DNA of 64,000 bases from contig NZ_JAPHNC010000002.1 in the NCBI RefSeq assembly GCF_026241255.1, positions 1 to 64,000 of the forward strand. Direction: 5' to 3'. This DNA comes from Helicobacter sp. MIT 21-1697 (lineage in GTDB: Bacteria; Campylobacterota; Campylobacteria; Campylobacterales; Helicobacteraceae). A program made the position numbers and the translations under genes. This document shows, one piece after another, positions 56,147 to 64,000 of this stretch (positions are counted from its first letter, which is position 1; every line of letters begins with the position of its first letter). The notes beneath the pieces are model-generated. The model ran no database searches. It was not told where the DNA came from and saw only the letters and a list, made by a program, of their open reading frames with translations.

Positions 56147-58548
56147 TGATTTTTTCAAAACATTTATTATCGCATTTTGTTGATATTTCACATCTTGATA
56201 TTGAGCAGATGTGTATAAGATTAAGCAGTATGGGACTTGAGGTAGAATCTGCATATCCAGTGGAGATACCCCAAAAGGTTGTTGTAGGCAAGGTGCTTTC
56301 ACTCACGCCTCACCCCGATGCAGACAAACTCAATGTATGCAAAGTGAGTATTGGCTCACAAGAGTTACAAATTGTATGTGGAGCAAGCAATGTAAAAGCT
56401 CATCAATATGTTGCTGTGGCACTTGAGGGGGCAGTAATACCTCATACTAAAAATGGTGAGATGGTGATTAAACAAACAAATCTGCGCGGCGTAGAGAGTT
56501 GTGGAATGTTGTGTTCTAGCACAGAGTTAGGTTTGCCAAAAATCAATGATGGAATTATGGTGCTTGATAGCACAGCTGGAAAATTAGAACTTGGCACTGA
56601 ATTAAGCAATCTCTCTCTTTTTAATGATTATGTGATTGAAGTAGGAATTACTCCTAATCGCGGTGATTGTTTGAGTGTGCTAGGTATCGCGCGCGAACTT
56701 GCTACAAGCTATGATTTGCGTCTGAAACACGAAGTAGATATGGATAATGTGATTACGCTTGGTTTGGGCAGGGTATTGCAGATTCTTTCTGATGAAAAAA
56801 TTGAAGCCCATTTACTCTATCGTGTGATTGAAGTCAAACAGGCTTATCTTCCTCTTGATATTGCACTTTGTCTTGCGCGCAATGGGAGTTTAGTTGATGA
56901 TATTATGTGTAATTTTTTAGAATATGGCACTTATATGACAGGCGTTATCCTCAATGCCTATAAACTCTATGATTGCGAGAATAAAGATATTATTCTTGAT
57001 AATGGTTTAGTCGCACAACTTAGAATCAAAAAAGATGAGAATGGCTTAGGAGCAGTCTTTGCTCGCCAAAAACTTTCTGTAATTGGCGTATCTTATGGTG
57101 AGCGACATTTTGGGACACGTTCTGAAATTTATATTATTGAAGCAAGTTATGTGAATCCTACTCTGATTGCCAAAGGTCTTTATGAACACGGAATAAAAGG
57201 CGATGCACAGCTGACTTATCGTAGCACAAGGGGGAGTAATCCAAATTTAGAGCAAGGCATTGACTTTTTATGTAGAAAAATGGTGCTCGTTTCTGATGCG
57301 CTTGTGTATTCTGGCTCACACAATGTTATTCAAAATATTGATGAAATTACGATTAAGACGACATTTAAAGCTATTAATCAAATTATAGGTATAGAACTTG
57401 ATAAGGAAGAGATAGCTACTATTTTAAAACGATTGAATTTTAAGCTTGATGCGACTTGTGATGAGAATTTTTTTATGGTTACTGTGCCAAATTATCGGCA
57501 CGATATTCAAAGCATTCAAGATGTGGCTGAAGAGGTGCTTAGAATCTATGGCATTGATAATGTTTCTTCTGTGCCTCTGCTTTGCTCCCAATCTCATAAT
57601 ATCAATAACACATATTTTACTTACAAAAACACGCGCAAACTTGCCTACGGATTGATTGCCTACGGATTTGTAGAGTGTATTCATTATGTGTTTGCTTCTT
57701 CGCAAAATTTGGAGAAATTAGGTTTTATGCGACTTGATGAGGATTTGGAATTGCTCAATCCTATCACAAACGAGCTTGATACACTTCGGACAAGCTTGCT
57801 TCCAGCTATGCTTGATTCGTTAAAACGCAATGAAAATCTTGGCTTTAAAAATATTACACTTTTTGAGATTGGAAGTGTGTATAATGCAAAACGAGAGGAA
57901 AAAAGTAAGCTTGCACTTGTCGCGAGTGGCTGTATGCAAGATGAGTGTTATCCCCATACCAAAGCTGCTAAATGGAATCTTTTTGCTTTTGGAGCTATAT
58001 GTCAGAGTTGTGTAGGAGATTTGAGCTTTAGAAATATCCGTGATGAAGTGAATGCAAAGGAACTTTTAAATCGTTTTTGTTTTGCCGATGAGAGATTGCT
58101 TCACCCCTATCAAAGCGCATTTGTTTATCAAAAAGACAAGCCCATAGGCGTGATTGCCAAATTGCACCCACAAGTTGCTATTAATATGGATTTAGGTGAA
58201 ACATTTATATGTGAAATTGAGCTTGATATGAGTGATTTTTCTTTGTCTCAAGCCTATGAATTTTCAAAATATCAAAAATCTACGCGTGATTTGACAATTT
58301 TGATTGATAAAGATATTCCTTTTTATCGTGTGCGTGAGATTCTTATGGAAGCTCAAATCACTTATGTGAAAAATATTTATCCTATTGATGTGTATTATGA
58401 TAAGAGTTTGGGAGAAAAAATGGCATTAAGCATACGCGTGGTGATTCAATCTGATGAGGGCACATTGCAAGAAATGCAATTAGTGCAAGCAGTAGAATCT
58501 GTGCTTGGTATTTTGGTGCGCGAATTTGACGCGTCATTACGCACTTAG
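56146..58548 (+). CDS. pheT: Phenylalanyl-tRNA synthetase beta subunit
   Basis: 800 residues. N-terminal tRNA-binding EMAP-like domain (VVVGKVLSLTPHPDADKL), then ITPNRGDCLSVLGIARELA, the B5 domain (VPNYRHDIQSIQDVAEEVLR), and the C-terminal FDX-ACB domain (FSKYQKSTRDLTILIDKDI). Translationally coupled to pheS; the two form the alpha2-beta2 enzyme. Confidence 0.95.
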   Translation: MIFSKHLLSHFVDISHLDIEQMCIRLSSMGLEVESAYPVEIPQKVVVGKVLSLTPHPDADKLNVCKVSIGSQELQIVCGASNVKAHQYVAVALEGAVIPHTKNGEMVIKQTNLRGVESCGMLCSSTELGLPKINDGIMVLDSTAGKLELGTELSNLSLFNDYVIEVGITPNRGDCLSVLGIARELATSYDLRLKHEVDMDNVITLGLGRVLQILSDEKIEAHLLYRVIEVKQAYLPLDIALCLARNGSLVDDIMCNFLEYGTYMTGVILNAYKLYDCENKDIILDNGLVAQLRIKKDENGLGAVFARQKLSVIGVSYGERHFGTRSEIYIIEASYVNPTLIAKGLYEHGIKGDAQLTYRSTRGSNPNLEQGIDFLCRKMVLVSDALVYSGSHNVIQNIDEITIKTTFKAINQIIGIELDKEEIATILKRLNFKLDATCDENFFMVTVPNYRHDIQSIQDVAEEVLRIYGIDNVSSVPLLCSQSHNINNTYFTYKNTRKLAYGLIAYGFVECIHYVFASSQNLEKLGFMRLDEDLELLNPITNELDTLRTSLLPAMLDSLKRNENLGFKNITLFEIGSVYNAKREEKSKLALVASGCMQDECYPHTKAAKWNLFAFGAICQSCVGDLSFRNIRDEVNAKELLNRFCFADERLLHPYQSAFVYQKDKPIGVIAKLHPQVAINMDLGETFICEIELDMSDFSLSQAYEFSKYQKSTRDLTILIDKDIPFYRVREILMEAQITYVKNIYPIDVYYDKSLGEKMALSIRVVIQSDEGTLQEMQLVQAVESVLGILVREFDASLRT

Positions 58549-58582
58549 CTGTATTTATGATAATTTAAACAAAGGATAGTCA

Positions 58583-60541
58583 ATGCAAAAAAAATTACCT
58601 CATATTACAACTGAAGATATACCTTTATTGCAAAAAATGTCGCACACACTAGGGTTTTTGTGCGCAGATATGGTGCAAAAGGCAAATAGCGGACACCCCG
58701 GAGCACCTATGGGACTTGCAGATATTGCAAGTGTGCTACATTTTCATATTAATCTTGCGCCCACACAAGCTCAATGGTTAAATAGAGATAGAATCATCTT
58801 TAGTGGAGGACACGCAAGTGCGCTTGTGTATTCGCTCCTTCATTTATGGGGGTTTGAGGTAAGTATGGCGGATTTACGCTCTTTTAGGCAGTTAGATTCT
58901 AAAACGCCCGGACACCCTGAATTTGGTCATACTCAAGGTATTGAGATTACCACAGGTCCCCTTGGACAAGGTATAGCAAATGCAGTGGGTATGGCAATGG
59001 CAAGTAAATATGCACAAAATCTCTTTGGACGAGAAATCATTTCGCATAATATATATTGTTTGTGCGGTGATGGAGATTTGCAAGAGGGGATTAGTTATGA
59101 AGCAGCTTCTTTGGCTGGACATCACGCTCTTTCAAATTTGATTCTTATTTATGATAGCAATCATATCACAATAGAAGGTGATACGAAACTTGCGATGAGC
59201 GAGGATATTGCTAAACGTTTTGAAGCGCAGGGTTGGGAAGTTTTAAGCTGTGATGGACACGATTATATGGAGATTCATAATGTGCTTAGTACTGCTAAAA
59301 CTTCTTCAAAGCCAACGCTTATTGTTGCTCGTACTATTATTGCCAAGAATGCCCTTAGCCTTGAGGGTAGCCATAAAGCACACGGCGCACCTTTAGGCGA
59401 GGAAATTATCACCGCAGCAAAGCAAAAGCTCTCATTTCCTACACAATCTTTTTATATTCCTGATGATGTGGCACTTGCTTTTGGCACGATGAAAGAACGC
59501 GGTGAGCTAAACTTTGCACAATGGCAGAAAAATTATGAGAATCTCCCTCAAATTGCAAAAGAGCGGCTTGATAAAATGAGAGAGCCCGATGTTTCACAGA
59601 TTGTTTATCCACAATTTACGCTTGGTGAAAGTATGGCTACACGCGTGAGCAATGGAAAGATTTTAAATAGCATTTCTCAAGCACTAGAGGGATTTATTGG
59701 TGGAAGTGCAGATTTAGCTCCATCAAATAATACACAACTTCAAGATGAGGGTGATTTCCCACAAGGTAAAAATTGGCATTTTGGTATCCGAGAACACGCA
59801 ATGGGTGCAATTTGCAATGGTGTCGCAAATTATGGTTTATTTTTGCCTTTTTGCGCGACATTTTTTGTTTTTAGTGATTATATGAGCCCAAGTGTGCGCA
59901 TAGCAAGCCTTATGAAAGCAAAAGTGTATTATATTTGGACACACGATAGTATCGGTGTGGGTGAAGATGGTGCGACACATCAGCCCATTGAACAATTAAG
60001 TCATTTTAGGGCAATGCCAAATCTCCTTGTTTTTCGTCCTGCTGATGCAAATGAGAATGTTGCTTGTTGGCAGGTTGGTTTGGATTCTAGGCTACCTTGT
60101 GCTTTTGTGCTTAGTCGTCAGAATCTCACTGTTATTATGGAATCTACCCCTGCGTTAAAAAATCAGGTGCAAAAAGGCGGCTATGTATTGCGTTCGCGTG
60201 AGAATGCAGCTATTACTCTTATGGCGAGTGGAAGTGAAGTAAGTCTCGCACTTAAAGCGTGTGAAACACTAGAAGATTTGGGAATCAAAGCACAGGTGGT
60301 AAGTGTGCCTTGTCTTGATTTGCTTTTACAACAAGGTAAAAGTTATATTTTGGAGATGTGTGGTAAGAGTAAGATTCTTGCTATTGAGGCTGCAAGGGGC
60401 TTGGAGTGGTATGCGGTGGCTGATGAAGTGATTGGTATGCAGAGTTTTGGAGCTTCAGGGAAAGGCGAAGCCCTCTTTCATCATTTCAATTTTAATAAAG
60501 AACATATTATAGCAACAGCACAAAAGCTGATTCAATCTTAA
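58583..60541 (+). CDS. tkt: Transketolase
   Basis: 652 residues. TPP motif GDGDLQEGISYEAASLAGH, N-terminal ANSGHPGAPMGLADIA, the pyrimidine-binding GIREHAMGAICNGVANYG and HDSIGVGEDGATHQPIEQL are intact. It works in the non-oxidative pentose phosphate branch and supplies sugar phosphates for nucleotides and heptoses. Start 42 bases after pheT, so perhaps in the same transcript. Confidence 0.95.
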   Translation: MQKKLPHITTEDIPLLQKMSHTLGFLCADMVQKANSGHPGAPMGLADIASVLHFHINLAPTQAQWLNRDRIIFSGGHASALVYSLLHLWGFEVSMADLRSFRQLDSKTPGHPEFGHTQGIEITTGPLGQGIANAVGMAMASKYAQNLFGREIISHNIYCLCGDGDLQEGISYEAASLAGHHALSNLILIYDSNHITIEGDTKLAMSEDIAKRFEAQGWEVLSCDGHDYMEIHNVLSTAKTSSKPTLIVARTIIAKNALSLEGSHKAHGAPLGEEIITAAKQKLSFPTQSFYIPDDVALAFGTMKERGELNFAQWQKNYENLPQIAKERLDKMREPDVSQIVYPQFTLGESMATRVSNGKILNSISQALEGFIGGSADLAPSNNTQLQDEGDFPQGKNWHFGIREHAMGAICNGVANYGLFLPFCATFFVFSDYMSPSVRIASLMKAKVYYIWTHDSIGVGEDGATHQPIEQLSHFRAMPNLLVFRPADANENVACWQVGLDSRLPCAFVLSRQNLTVIMESTPALKNQVQKGGYVLRSRENAAITLMASGSEVSLALKACETLEDLGIKAQVVSVPCLDLLLQQGKSYILEMCGKSKILAIEAARGLEWYAVADEVIGMQSFGASGKGEALFHHFNFNKEHIIATAQKLIQS

Positions 60542-60560
60542 AGATTACAAAAGGCACAAT

Positions 60561-62858
60561 ATGGGCAGAGAATCTACCCTTTATGTATATAGTTCTCATC
60601 GTTCTTTAATGCAAGATAGCAACGAAGGAGAAATTTTAGTCCCGAGTATGATGATGGGAGATTTTTTTACACAGCTTAGTATTATTGATGGGTATAGAGC
60701 ATTGCCACGCAGTATGCGCTTACCTCTTGTTATGAGTGTATTAAAAGAATGTGCCTTTGAGCTTGAGAGAGCAAAATTTATTTTTGAAAAGAGTTTTTTA
60801 GGATTTTTGGAAACCTCTAACTTTTTATTTGATTTTTTTGATGAAATCGCTCAATCACAAATACAGATTAAAGATATTCCATCGTGTGATATTTATAGCG
60901 ATTATGCAGACCATTTGTATGTGTTGGAATGGTTGGAAAATCGCTATAAAGAACGACTTTTTGAATTGAAGTGTTATGATGGACATATTCTCCCACCGCA
61001 AGCCCAGCCCCGCTTTAATGAAGCATTTGTGCGACATTTTGAATGTATTGAAATTTTTGTAGAGGGGATTATAAGCCCTGTTCATCAGGCAATGCTTGTA
61101 AATGCGGCAAAAATAACGCCTATAAAAGTGCATTTTTGGGTTGATGAATATAATATTTCTTTGCCTTTTTTGCCCTCATATATTTTAATGCAATGTAAGC
61201 CGTTTTTTAGATATAGCGCAGAATTAGACACAGGAAAGATTCTGCAATTTACGCCTATTCCACCTTTGGGGAAGATTGAAGCTTTTAGTTTTGCTTTGGG
61301 CATATCGCAAGTGGCATTAGTGTTTGCCAAGATTGATGAATGGATAAAAAATGGTGTGCAAGAGCAGGATATTGTGATTATTGTGCCAAATGAGAATTTT
61401 GCTCAATATCTTTTTTTGCTTGATAGGGCGCATAATTTAAATTTCGCAATGGGTGAGGATATATCACGCACTAAAGCTTACAAGTATCTCCAAGATTATA
61501 TTGCTCAATCAAAAAATACAGCACATATTCCGTGCCCTTATGCCCAAGTATGTGAGGATATAGTATCTTTGCTCACACACTTAGAAGATAGGCAAAGCAA
61601 AAGAGTGCGCGAGTATGTAAGTGAGATACTCTTTATGTGGGAGAATCTAGGACTAAAAGAATGCACACATACAGAGATTATTGAGTTATTGTTAGAAGAG
61701 CTGAAGCGATATAGCATTGATGATGTAATGGGCGGGAAAGTCCGAGTAATGGGTGTTTTAGAATCAAGAGGTTTTGCATTTAAAAAGGCTGTGATTGTAG
61801 ATTTTAATGAAGGTGTAATACCCAGCAAACAAGAGAGTGATTTATTTTTAAATTCTGCTTTACGCCAGAGGCTTAAAATGCCAACTATGAGGGATAAAGA
61901 GTGCCTCCAAAAACATTATTATTATGGCATTTTTGGCACTGCTGATGAGATAGCAGTAGCGTATGTGTCAAATGAAAATAATCACCCAAGCTTTATGCTT
62001 GAGGAATTAGCACAAAAGAGTGTAGTGGAATATAAAAATGGAGATCATTTCTTTACATTGCTTCCGCAAGGAAGAAAACTAGAATATTATGAAGATGAAA
62101 TAAGCGGGTATCTGCCACGCACTCTAACACCCAGCAAATTAAAAGTGTTTTTAGAATGTCCAAGGAGGTATTATTATCTTTATGAAGAGCGTCTTAGCGA
62201 ACTTCCTTCTTTGCAAGAGAGTGCTTTTATGGGAAATCTTATCCACCAATGTTTAGAATCTATCTATAAGCCATATATAGGAAAAAAGGTAATCTTAGAT
62301 GAAAAAGCACTTTATCAGAGTGCGCAAGTATGGCTAGAACAATGGTTAGAGAATGAAAATGCAAAAAATCCAAAAAGTGCATTGCAAAGCGCACATATTG
62401 AGTGGCTCAAATGTGAATTAAAACGATTTTTTACTTTTGAGAATGGGCGCGAAGTAGAAATCTTGCAGCTTGAGGGAGAAAATATGAAGGCTTTATATGG
62501 TGATTTTATCTTTTATGGACGACCTGATAGAATCCAAAAAGTTGGCGAGTATATAGAAATCATAGATTATAAATATCGTCAATCCTTTAAGGTGCAAAGT
62601 GTGCAAAAGAGCACAGATTTTGCACTTATTGTGTATATGCAGGCATTTAAAGCTCATTATCCTCAATATGCTCATTTGCCAATAAGTGCGTGGTATTGGG
62701 ATATTAGAAGAGGTGAGAAAAAGGAGGAAAATAATCAAAAGAGTGATATTCTTCTTCAAAAGCTATCTTGTATGAAAGATAAGGTTGTATTTGCTAAGAG
62801 TGAGCAGCGCTCAAACTGCCGATATTGTGAGTTTGTGGAGTTGTGCGATAGAGACTAG
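60561..62858 (+). CDS. addB: Helicase-nuclease subunit AddB
   Basis: 765 residues. The C-terminal RecB-like nuclease has YGRPDRIQ... and IEIIDYKYRQS (PD-(D/E)XK). An iron-sulfur cluster is suggested by the Cys in KVFLECPRRYYY plus NCRYCEFVELC at the end. The N-terminal helicase-like half is degenerate, as in AddB, with VLESRGFAFKKAVIVDFNEG as the UvrD-like motif. With AddA it resects double-strand breaks for RecA and, in H. pylori, supports stomach colonisation. Confidence 0.88.
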   Translation: MGRESTLYVYSSHRSLMQDSNEGEILVPSMMMGDFFTQLSIIDGYRALPRSMRLPLVMSVLKECAFELERAKFIFEKSFLGFLETSNFLFDFFDEIAQSQIQIKDIPSCDIYSDYADHLYVLEWLENRYKERLFELKCYDGHILPPQAQPRFNEAFVRHFECIEIFVEGIISPVHQAMLVNAAKITPIKVHFWVDEYNISLPFLPSYILMQCKPFFRYSAELDTGKILQFTPIPPLGKIEAFSFALGISQVALVFAKIDEWIKNGVQEQDIVIIVPNENFAQYLFLLDRAHNLNFAMGEDISRTKAYKYLQDYIAQSKNTAHIPCPYAQVCEDIVSLLTHLEDRQSKRVREYVSEILFMWENLGLKECTHTEIIELLLEELKRYSIDDVMGGKVRVMGVLESRGFAFKKAVIVDFNEGVIPSKQESDLFLNSALRQRLKMPTMRDKECLQKHYYYGIFGTADEIAVAYVSNENNHPSFMLEELAQKSVVEYKNGDHFFTLLPQGRKLEYYEDEISGYLPRTLTPSKLKVFLECPRRYYYLYEERLSELPSLQESAFMGNLIHQCLESIYKPYIGKKVILDEKALYQSAQVWLEQWLENENAKNPKSALQSAHIEWLKCELKRFFTFENGREVEILQLEGENMKALYGDFIFYGRPDRIQKVGEYIEIIDYKYRQSFKVQSVQKSTDFALIVYMQAFKAHYPQYAHLPISAWYWDIRRGEKKEENNQKSDILLQKLSCMKDKVVFAKSEQRSNCRYCEFVELCDRD

Positions 62859-62864
62859 AATAAA

Positions 62865-63608
62865 TCAGCTTAACCATTTATGAGCAATTTTTGTTAGTGC
62901 AGCAGTGTTATCGCTTGCAAAAAATTGTAGTGATTTCAATGCATAATGTGAGGTAAGGTGCAAGTGCGTTTTTAAATATTCTACAATGGCTTCACCCGAA
63001 TGGATAAGCATACTTTGATGATTAAAATAACAATCAAGTGCTGGTGCAATAAGTGGAAAATGTGTGCAGCCTAATATTATGGCTTGAGGAGGAGTTGTGA
63101 TTGAGGCAAAATAATGATGAAATATGCTCTCAAGCACTGCCCCTTCAAGCAATCCTTCTTCAACGATGGGCACAAAAAGCCCTGTGGCAAGACTTTTAAG
63201 ATTCCAAAAACCTATATTGCGTAGCTTTGTTTCATATTCGCCGGAATTAATTGTTGCGCGTGTGGCAATGATGAGAATTTCAGAATCTGTATCTTTAAGA
63301 TTATTTTGCACTGCCAATACACCCGGCTCAATCACACCTACGATAGGAATCTTACTCTGTTTTTGCATCTCTTGTAGAGCGTAGGCACTCACGGTGTTAC
63401 AAGCAACGATGAGAATATCAATATTATGAGGCGCAAAAAACTCAAGTGCTTGAAGTGAGAATTTGATAATTGTTTGTTTGTCTTTGACACCATAAGGCAC
63501 ACGCGCAGTATCGCCATAATAAATGATGTCCTCAAAGAGTTTTGCATTAATAAGGCTTTTAAGCACACTTAAACCACCCACACCACTATCAAACACGCCT
63601 GCTCGCAT
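62865..63608 (-). CDS. murI: Glutamate racemase
   Basis: 247 residues. GVFDSGVGGLSVLK, the first catalytic Cys in IVACNTVSAYALQ, and the second in ILGCTHFPLIAPA. Makes D-glutamate for peptidoglycan. Next to rho as in H. pylori. It is distinct from the glycan-locus racemase at 2983. Confidence 0.95.
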   Translation of the reverse strand: MRAGVFDSGVGGLSVLKSLINAKLFEDIIYYGDTARVPYGVKDKQTIIKFSLQALEFFAPHNIDILIVACNTVSAYALQEMQKQSKIPIVGVIEPGVLAVQNNLKDTDSEILIIATRATINSGEYETKLRNIGFWNLKSLATGLFVPIVEEGLLEGAVLESIFHHYFASITTPPQAIILGCTHFPLIAPALDCYFNHQSMLIHSGEAIVEYLKTHLHLTSHYALKSLQFFASDNTAALTKIAHKWLS

Positions 63609-63616
63609 ATATCTCC

Positions 63617-64000
63617 TTATTCTTGGCTATTCATCATATTTAAAAACTCTTCATTATTCTGTGTTTGTTTCATTTTTGAGTAAATGAAAGTGAGTGCTTC
63701 AATATCGTCCATTGTGTGCATTACATTGCGTAGCATCCATACTTTTGTAAGATTATCTTTGCCAAGCAGTAAATCATCTTTACGCGTCCCACTTTTGAGC
63801 ACATCAAAGGCTGGGTAGATTCTGCGATCAGCAATAGAACGCGCAAGGACAATTTCACTATTGCCTGTGCCCTTAAATTCTTCAAAGATAACTTCGTCCA
63901 TTCTTGAGCCTGTTTCAATAAGTGCAGTAGCAATGATAGTAAGACTACCGCCTTGTTCAATATTGCGTGCTGCACCAAAAAATCGTTTAGGTTTATGCAG
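63617..64000 (-). CDS. rho: Transcription termination factor Rho, C-terminal part (runs off the window)
   Basis: The minus-strand frame is open to the right edge and contains the Rho ATPase-domain C-terminus: [61 protein letters not shown]. About 127 residues are visible; the N-terminal RNA-binding domain lies outside. It ends 8 bases before the murI start. Confidence 0.95.
   Translation of the reverse strand: MHKPKRFFGAARNIEQGGSLTIIATALIETGSRMDEVIFEEFKGTGNSEIVLARSIADRRIYPAFDVLKSGTRKDDLLLGKDNLTKVWMLRNVMHTMDDIEALTFIYSKMKQTQNNEEFLNMMNSQE

Overview
The window is AT-rich and gene-dense, with short intergenic gaps and many ATGA/TAATG-type overlaps. It looks like a chromosomal segment of an enterohepatic Helicobacter (H. 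hepaticus or a relative; the species cannot be fixed from this sequence alone). Support comes from gene sets and orders remembered from H. pylori: hydABCDE hydrogenase, moaC-mogA-moaE-moaD-ribA, carbonic anhydrase/kdsA/ribH/nusB/pyrF/panC, HIT-pheS-pheT and murI-rho. The glycan genes include a FutC-like alpha-1,2-fucosyltransferase.

Layout. (1) 1-18,959 is a surface-glycan island in four transcription blocks (+ 1-9,438; - 9,531-11,860; + 11,978-17,370; - 17,367-18,959). It encodes GT2, GT11-like, GT-D and GT52-like transferases, several class I and FkbM methyltransferases, a sugar aminotransferase, and a compact HAD/nucleotidyltransferase/methyltransferase/radical SAM/racemase/methyltransferase cassette. 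(2) 18,992-21,869 holds a metB-cysK reverse-transsulfuration pair and a lipoprotein. (3) 21,923-27,960 is the uptake NiFe hydrogenase operon hydABCDE. (4) 28,289-48,050 is core metabolism: thioredoxin, lipid A phosphoethanolamine transferase, rmuC, molybdenum cofactor genes with ribA, katA with an ankyrin partner, DedA, carbonic anhydrase, kdsA, ribH, nusB, pyrF, panC, an outer-membrane protein, feoB, a HAD phosphatase and a lipoprotein. (5) 48,106-48,371 has tRNA-Arg, tRNA-His and tRNA-Pro. (6) 48,454-52,571 is a second, smaller glycan island. (7) 52,656-64,000 is core again: a MATE exporter, methyltransferase, HIT, pheST, tkt, addB, murI and the 3' part of rho.

The dominant theme is contingency DNA. 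The two glycan islands hold 20 G/C homopolymers of 9-14 bases and one (AT)14 repeat; I saw none of 9 or more in the 30 kb between them. From reading frames, ten glycan genes are interrupted at the recorded tract lengths (radical SAM, FutC-like, DUF2972-like, GT52-like, a class I methyltransferase, a GT-methyltransferase fusion, three FkbM methyltransferases and a GT61-like gene), and each is restored by a change of one or two repeat units. Tract lengths in an assembly are consensus values, so ON/OFF calls describe this sequence, not the population.

The most unusual construction is at 52,411-52,571. A promoter-like TATAAT is followed by a short upstream ORF containing a G11 tract, then a 10-bp inverted repeat that buries the Shine-Dalgarno and start codon of an FkbM methyltransferase. 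At G10 or G13 the upstream ORF would read through the left arm of the hairpin and stop exactly on the Shine-Dalgarno; at G11 or G12 it stops before the hairpin. This could be a phase-variable leader-peptide switch. Other tracts also look more than simple ON/OFF: a G13 sits where a Shine-Dalgarno should be (11,867-11,879), a tract near a gene end decides whether the stop overlaps the next start (50,729-50,739), and one fusion protein carries two tracts (13,884 and 14,717).
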